Below, one piece after another: positions 16,291 to 18,004 of a DNA stretch of 18,004 nt. Source of the DNA: Methanomassiliicoccales archaeon (GTDB lineage Archaea; Thermoplasmatota; Thermoplasmata; Sysuiplasmatales; Sysuiplasmataceae); NCBI GenBank assembly GCA_027365715.1, contig DAHXLZ010000142.1:1-18004 (forward strand), given 5' to 3'. The position numbers were made by a program, and so were the translations under genes. Each line of letters opens with the position of its first letter. The stretch's first letter is position 1. A model generated the notes under the pieces. That model was not told where the DNA came from. It saw nothing but the letters and a program-made list of their open reading frames with translations, and did no database searches.

Positions 16291-17271
16291 TCAGCGCCAT
16301 GTAACCGGAACCTGATCGGTCCGGTATCTCTGATTAACGACGGTATTCTCAATTGACATTCGCTGTCCGGACTCATATGAAAGCAACCCGTTCCAAGCGA
16401 TCATTACGCCATTGTCTATCAGGTATTCGAACGGTGGCTCGAACACTGTCGCTCCTCTCTCTGCGGCCATGATCCGAACCATCTCTGACAGCCTGCGATT
16501 GCGCGCAACACCACCGGCGAGCACTATTTCGTTCTTTTCCGCCTGTGCAATGGCCCTCTCCGTGATTTCTGTCAGCATTGCAAAAACTGTTTCCTGAATG
16601 GAGAAACACAGATCCTCTATCCGGCAGCCGTTCTTCAGCATCTGTCTTGCCGCAGTGAGAATGCCGGAGAAGGAAACGTCCATTCCCTTGACCGAATATG
16701 GCAAATCAATCAGCTCCCTGCCTGATCTGGCAAGCATCTCGATCCTGGGTCCTGCGTAGAAGCCAAGTCCAGCCATGATGCCGAACTTGTCAAGCATGTT
16801 TCCCACACCTATGTCCATTGTTTCGCCGAACACCCTGTATCTGCCCTTTGCGTAAGCAACGATTTGTGTATTCCCTCCTGAAGCGTAGAGCATTACCGGG
16901 TCTTCAACAGCGTGTTTCATCCTGCCTATCTCGAGATGAGCTACGCAGTGGTTGACGCCGATGACCGGTTTTGAGAGGGAAATCGATATTGCCCGCGCTG
17001 CCGTTGCCACAGTTCTCAGGCAGGGCCCCAGCCCCGGTCCCTGTGAAAATGCGATCAAATCTATGTTTTTGATGGAGAGTCCGGCGCGCTCCAGTGCTTT
17101 CTCGATTAACGGGACGACATGTTCTGCATGGTGGTTCGCAGCTTCCCTGGGGTGTATGCCGCCTTTTTCCGGACGGTACATGTGTCCTGCCTCGGCCAGA
17201 ATGCTTCCGCCGGAATCGACTATCCCAATGCCAACAGTGTGAGCCGTCCCTTCAATACCTAGGCAAATCAC
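16291..17271 (-). CDS. kae1: tRNA N6-threonylcarbamoyladenosine synthase subunit Kae1
   Basis: Kae1 is the catalytic subunit of KEOPS, which transfers threonylcarbamoyl to A37 of ANN-decoding tRNAs. From the start used here it has 326 residues, normal for a stand-alone Kae1. It opens MICLGIEGTAHT, as relatives do. Metal ligands are His108 and His112 (NHCVAHLEIGR) and Asp286 (LIDNGVMIAWNG). The nucleotide loops 'YASGGNTQ' and 'GETMDIGVGNMLDKFG' are present. The frame is open 20 codons further, to a TTG at 17331, but that stretch contains a TATA box 26 bases before GTG 17271, so I prefer a leaderless GTG 17271. There is no Bud32 kinase domain fused at the C-terminus, unlike in Thermoplasma and Methanocaldococcus, where the two are fused. 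Confidence 0.95.
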   Translation of the reverse strand: MICLGIEGTAHTVGIGIVDSGGSILAEAGHMYRPEKGGIHPREAANHHAEHVVPLIEKALERAGLSIKNIDLIAFSQGPGLGPCLRTVATAARAISISLSKPVIGVNHCVAHLEIGRMKHAVEDPVMLYASGGNTQIVAYAKGRYRVFGETMDIGVGNMLDKFGIMAGLGFYAGPRIEMLARSGRELIDLPYSVKGMDVSFSGILTAARQMLKNGCRIEDLCFSIQETVFAMLTEITERAIAQAEKNEIVLAGGVARNRRLSEMVRIMAAERGATVFEPPFEYLIDNGVMIAWNGLLSYESGQRMSIENTVVNQRYRTDQVPVTWR

Positions 17272-17291
17272 ACTGTTTGTTACCACTATCT

Positions 17292-17300
17292 GGAATATAA
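17292..17300 (-). promoter_or_regulatory. Probable TATA box of kae1
   Basis: TTATATTCC on the minus strand is centred 26 bases before GTG 17271, the distance expected for a leaderless transcript. It lies inside the longer open frame, which argues against translation from TTG 17331. Confidence 0.55.
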
Positions 17301-17342
17301 CAGTTTCAGGCTGCCAGTGGTTTTCTGCCAATCCTTATCATT

Positions 17343-17987
17343 GTGATCGATCATCAGCAATGGCTGAAGTCAATGAAAAAACCAGGTGATACATCCATTG
17401 CTCCCTCTCAAGGTGAATATCAGGATGAATCCGATTACCTGTCTCAATTCAGGAAGTCGCGTCAGGTGCATAACATCCGTGGTATTCCTGAAGAAGGTCA
17501 GGCAGCCTTTTTCCACGCCCTCGACTCCAGAATGGAATTCGGTGAAATATTCGGCGTGGTAAAGAGCGTGGTAAGGAAATTACTGCGAATGGAAAGGGCG
17601 GGAATAGGGATGATGCTGTCAGACCTGCCGCCAGAGCTTGGTGCTTACTGGGAGATCGGCGGCAACTTTATTGTTTTCAACGAATCGCTCATTAAAGCCA
17701 TGAAGCTTATTTCAAAATCTGACAGGGAGTTCAACTCATTTGTCTTCACTGTGCTGGCTCACGAATATCTGCATTCTCTCGGTTTTATTGATGAGTCCGA
17801 GGCAATATCGTCAACCGCCAGCGTCACTCTGAAAGCATTCGGTCCGGTTCATCCTGCAAGTCTGATGGCAACTGGAAACATATGGCACATATACCCGCTC
17901 CTGACAATGGCTCCGCATGCTGGCCACGGTTTATCAAGAATTGTTGGCGGGTTTGATGAGGAGCCCACGAGGAACTACATTTCCTGA
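17343..17987 (+). CDS. Uncharacterised protein with HExxHxxGxxD metallopeptidase-like motif
   Basis: I do not recognise the family. The protein has 214 residues from GTG 17343, or 204 from ATG 17373; neither start has a Shine-Dalgarno. There is no signal peptide and no clear membrane helix. Residues 140-150 read HEYLHSLGFID, which fits the extended zinc-binding pattern HExxHxxGxxD: His140 and His144 as ligands, Glu141 as base, Gly147 as the turn, and Asp150 in the place of the third ligand, as in metzincin-like peptidases where Asp replaces His. The motif sits after the hydrophobic strand/helix 'FNSFVFTVLAH'. A further aromatic/His-rich stretch, NIWHIYPLL, follows at 179-187. The N-terminal 50 residues are polar and probably disordered. 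It is divergent from kae1 across about 70 bases. Peptidase activity is a hypothesis only. Confidence 0.75.
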   Translation: MIDHQQWLKSMKKPGDTSIAPSQGEYQDESDYLSQFRKSRQVHNIRGIPEEGQAAFFHALDSRMEFGEIFGVVKSVVRKLLRMERAGIGMMLSDLPPELGAYWEIGGNFIVFNESLIKAMKLISKSDREFNSFVFTVLAHEYLHSLGFIDESEAISSTASVTLKAFGPVHPASLMATGNIWHIYPLLTMAPHAGHGLSRIVGGFDEEPTRNYIS

Positions 17988-18004
17988 AAGAATGGCGAGC
18001 GCAT

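Noticed and set aside
17344..17353. Palindrome TGATCGATCA at the start of the HExxH gene
   Set aside because: Ten-base palindromes are expected many times by chance in 18 kb, and this one overlaps the possible start codon without a second copy.
17988..18004. Possible next gene starting at ATG 17992 (MASA...)
   Set aside because: Only four codons are in the window and no ribosome binding site is seen, so it cannot be supported.

Overview
The window is archaeal, on four grounds: it encodes eS6, archaeal-type uS15, aIF2 gamma, Kae1 and a CTP-type riboflavin kinase; its promoters look like TATA boxes; and several genes appear to have leaderless starts. The riboflavin kinase fused to a winged helix, the stand-alone PurS/PurL/PurQ set, the mix of leaderless and Shine-Dalgarno-led genes and the moderate G+C (near half by eye) fit a Thermoplasmata-like euryarchaeon. 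This lineage call is an inference from gene content, not from a tree. Most of the region is housekeeping sequence on the chromosome. I see no transposase, integrase, CRISPR array, tRNA or rRNA.

Layout. Bases 1-1843 (+): the 3' part of a MarC-family membrane protein, then an MFS exporter with its own promoter and ribosome binding site. Bases 1884-5316 (+): a tight purSLQ operon encoding FGAM synthase. Bases 5319-9556 (-): the riboflavin kinase/regulator ribK (rbkR); a translation operon read eS6, aIF2 gamma, Fcf1-like PIN protein; and an NCS1 nucleobase-type permease. Bases 9857-10852 (+): an aldo/keto reductase, converging on a CoA-binding protein (-) with overlapping 3' ends and a hairpin across both stop codons. 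Bases 11414-13936 (-): a large M1 aminopeptidase with C-terminal HEAT-like repeats and a coiled coil. Bases 14246-16285 (+): uS15, a possible 53-codon ORF, and a RecJ-like DHH nuclease of the GINS-associated type. Bases 16291-17271 (-): Kae1, the tRNA t6A enzyme. Divergent from it at 17343-17987 (+) is an unrecognised protein with a metzincin-like HExxHxxGxxD motif.

How the genes work together. purSLQ makes the ATP- and glutamine-dependent FGAM synthase of purine synthesis. The eS6/aIF2 gamma/PIN operon couples the small ribosomal subunit, initiator tRNA delivery and probably rRNA processing. uS15 next to the DHH nuclease reflects the usual archaeal coupling of translation and replication genes. 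Kae1 modifies ANN-decoding tRNAs. The remaining genes (permease, AKR, CoA-binding protein, aminopeptidase, MFS, MarC) look like separate units.

I found no convincing new multi-gene system. The best leads are the unassigned HExxHxxGxxD protein beside kae1, the aIF2 gamma zinc knuckle that has lost half of its cysteines, the hairpin overlapping two convergent stop codons, the HEAT-fused M1 peptidase, and the small ORF joined by an ATGA overlap to the DHH nuclease gene.
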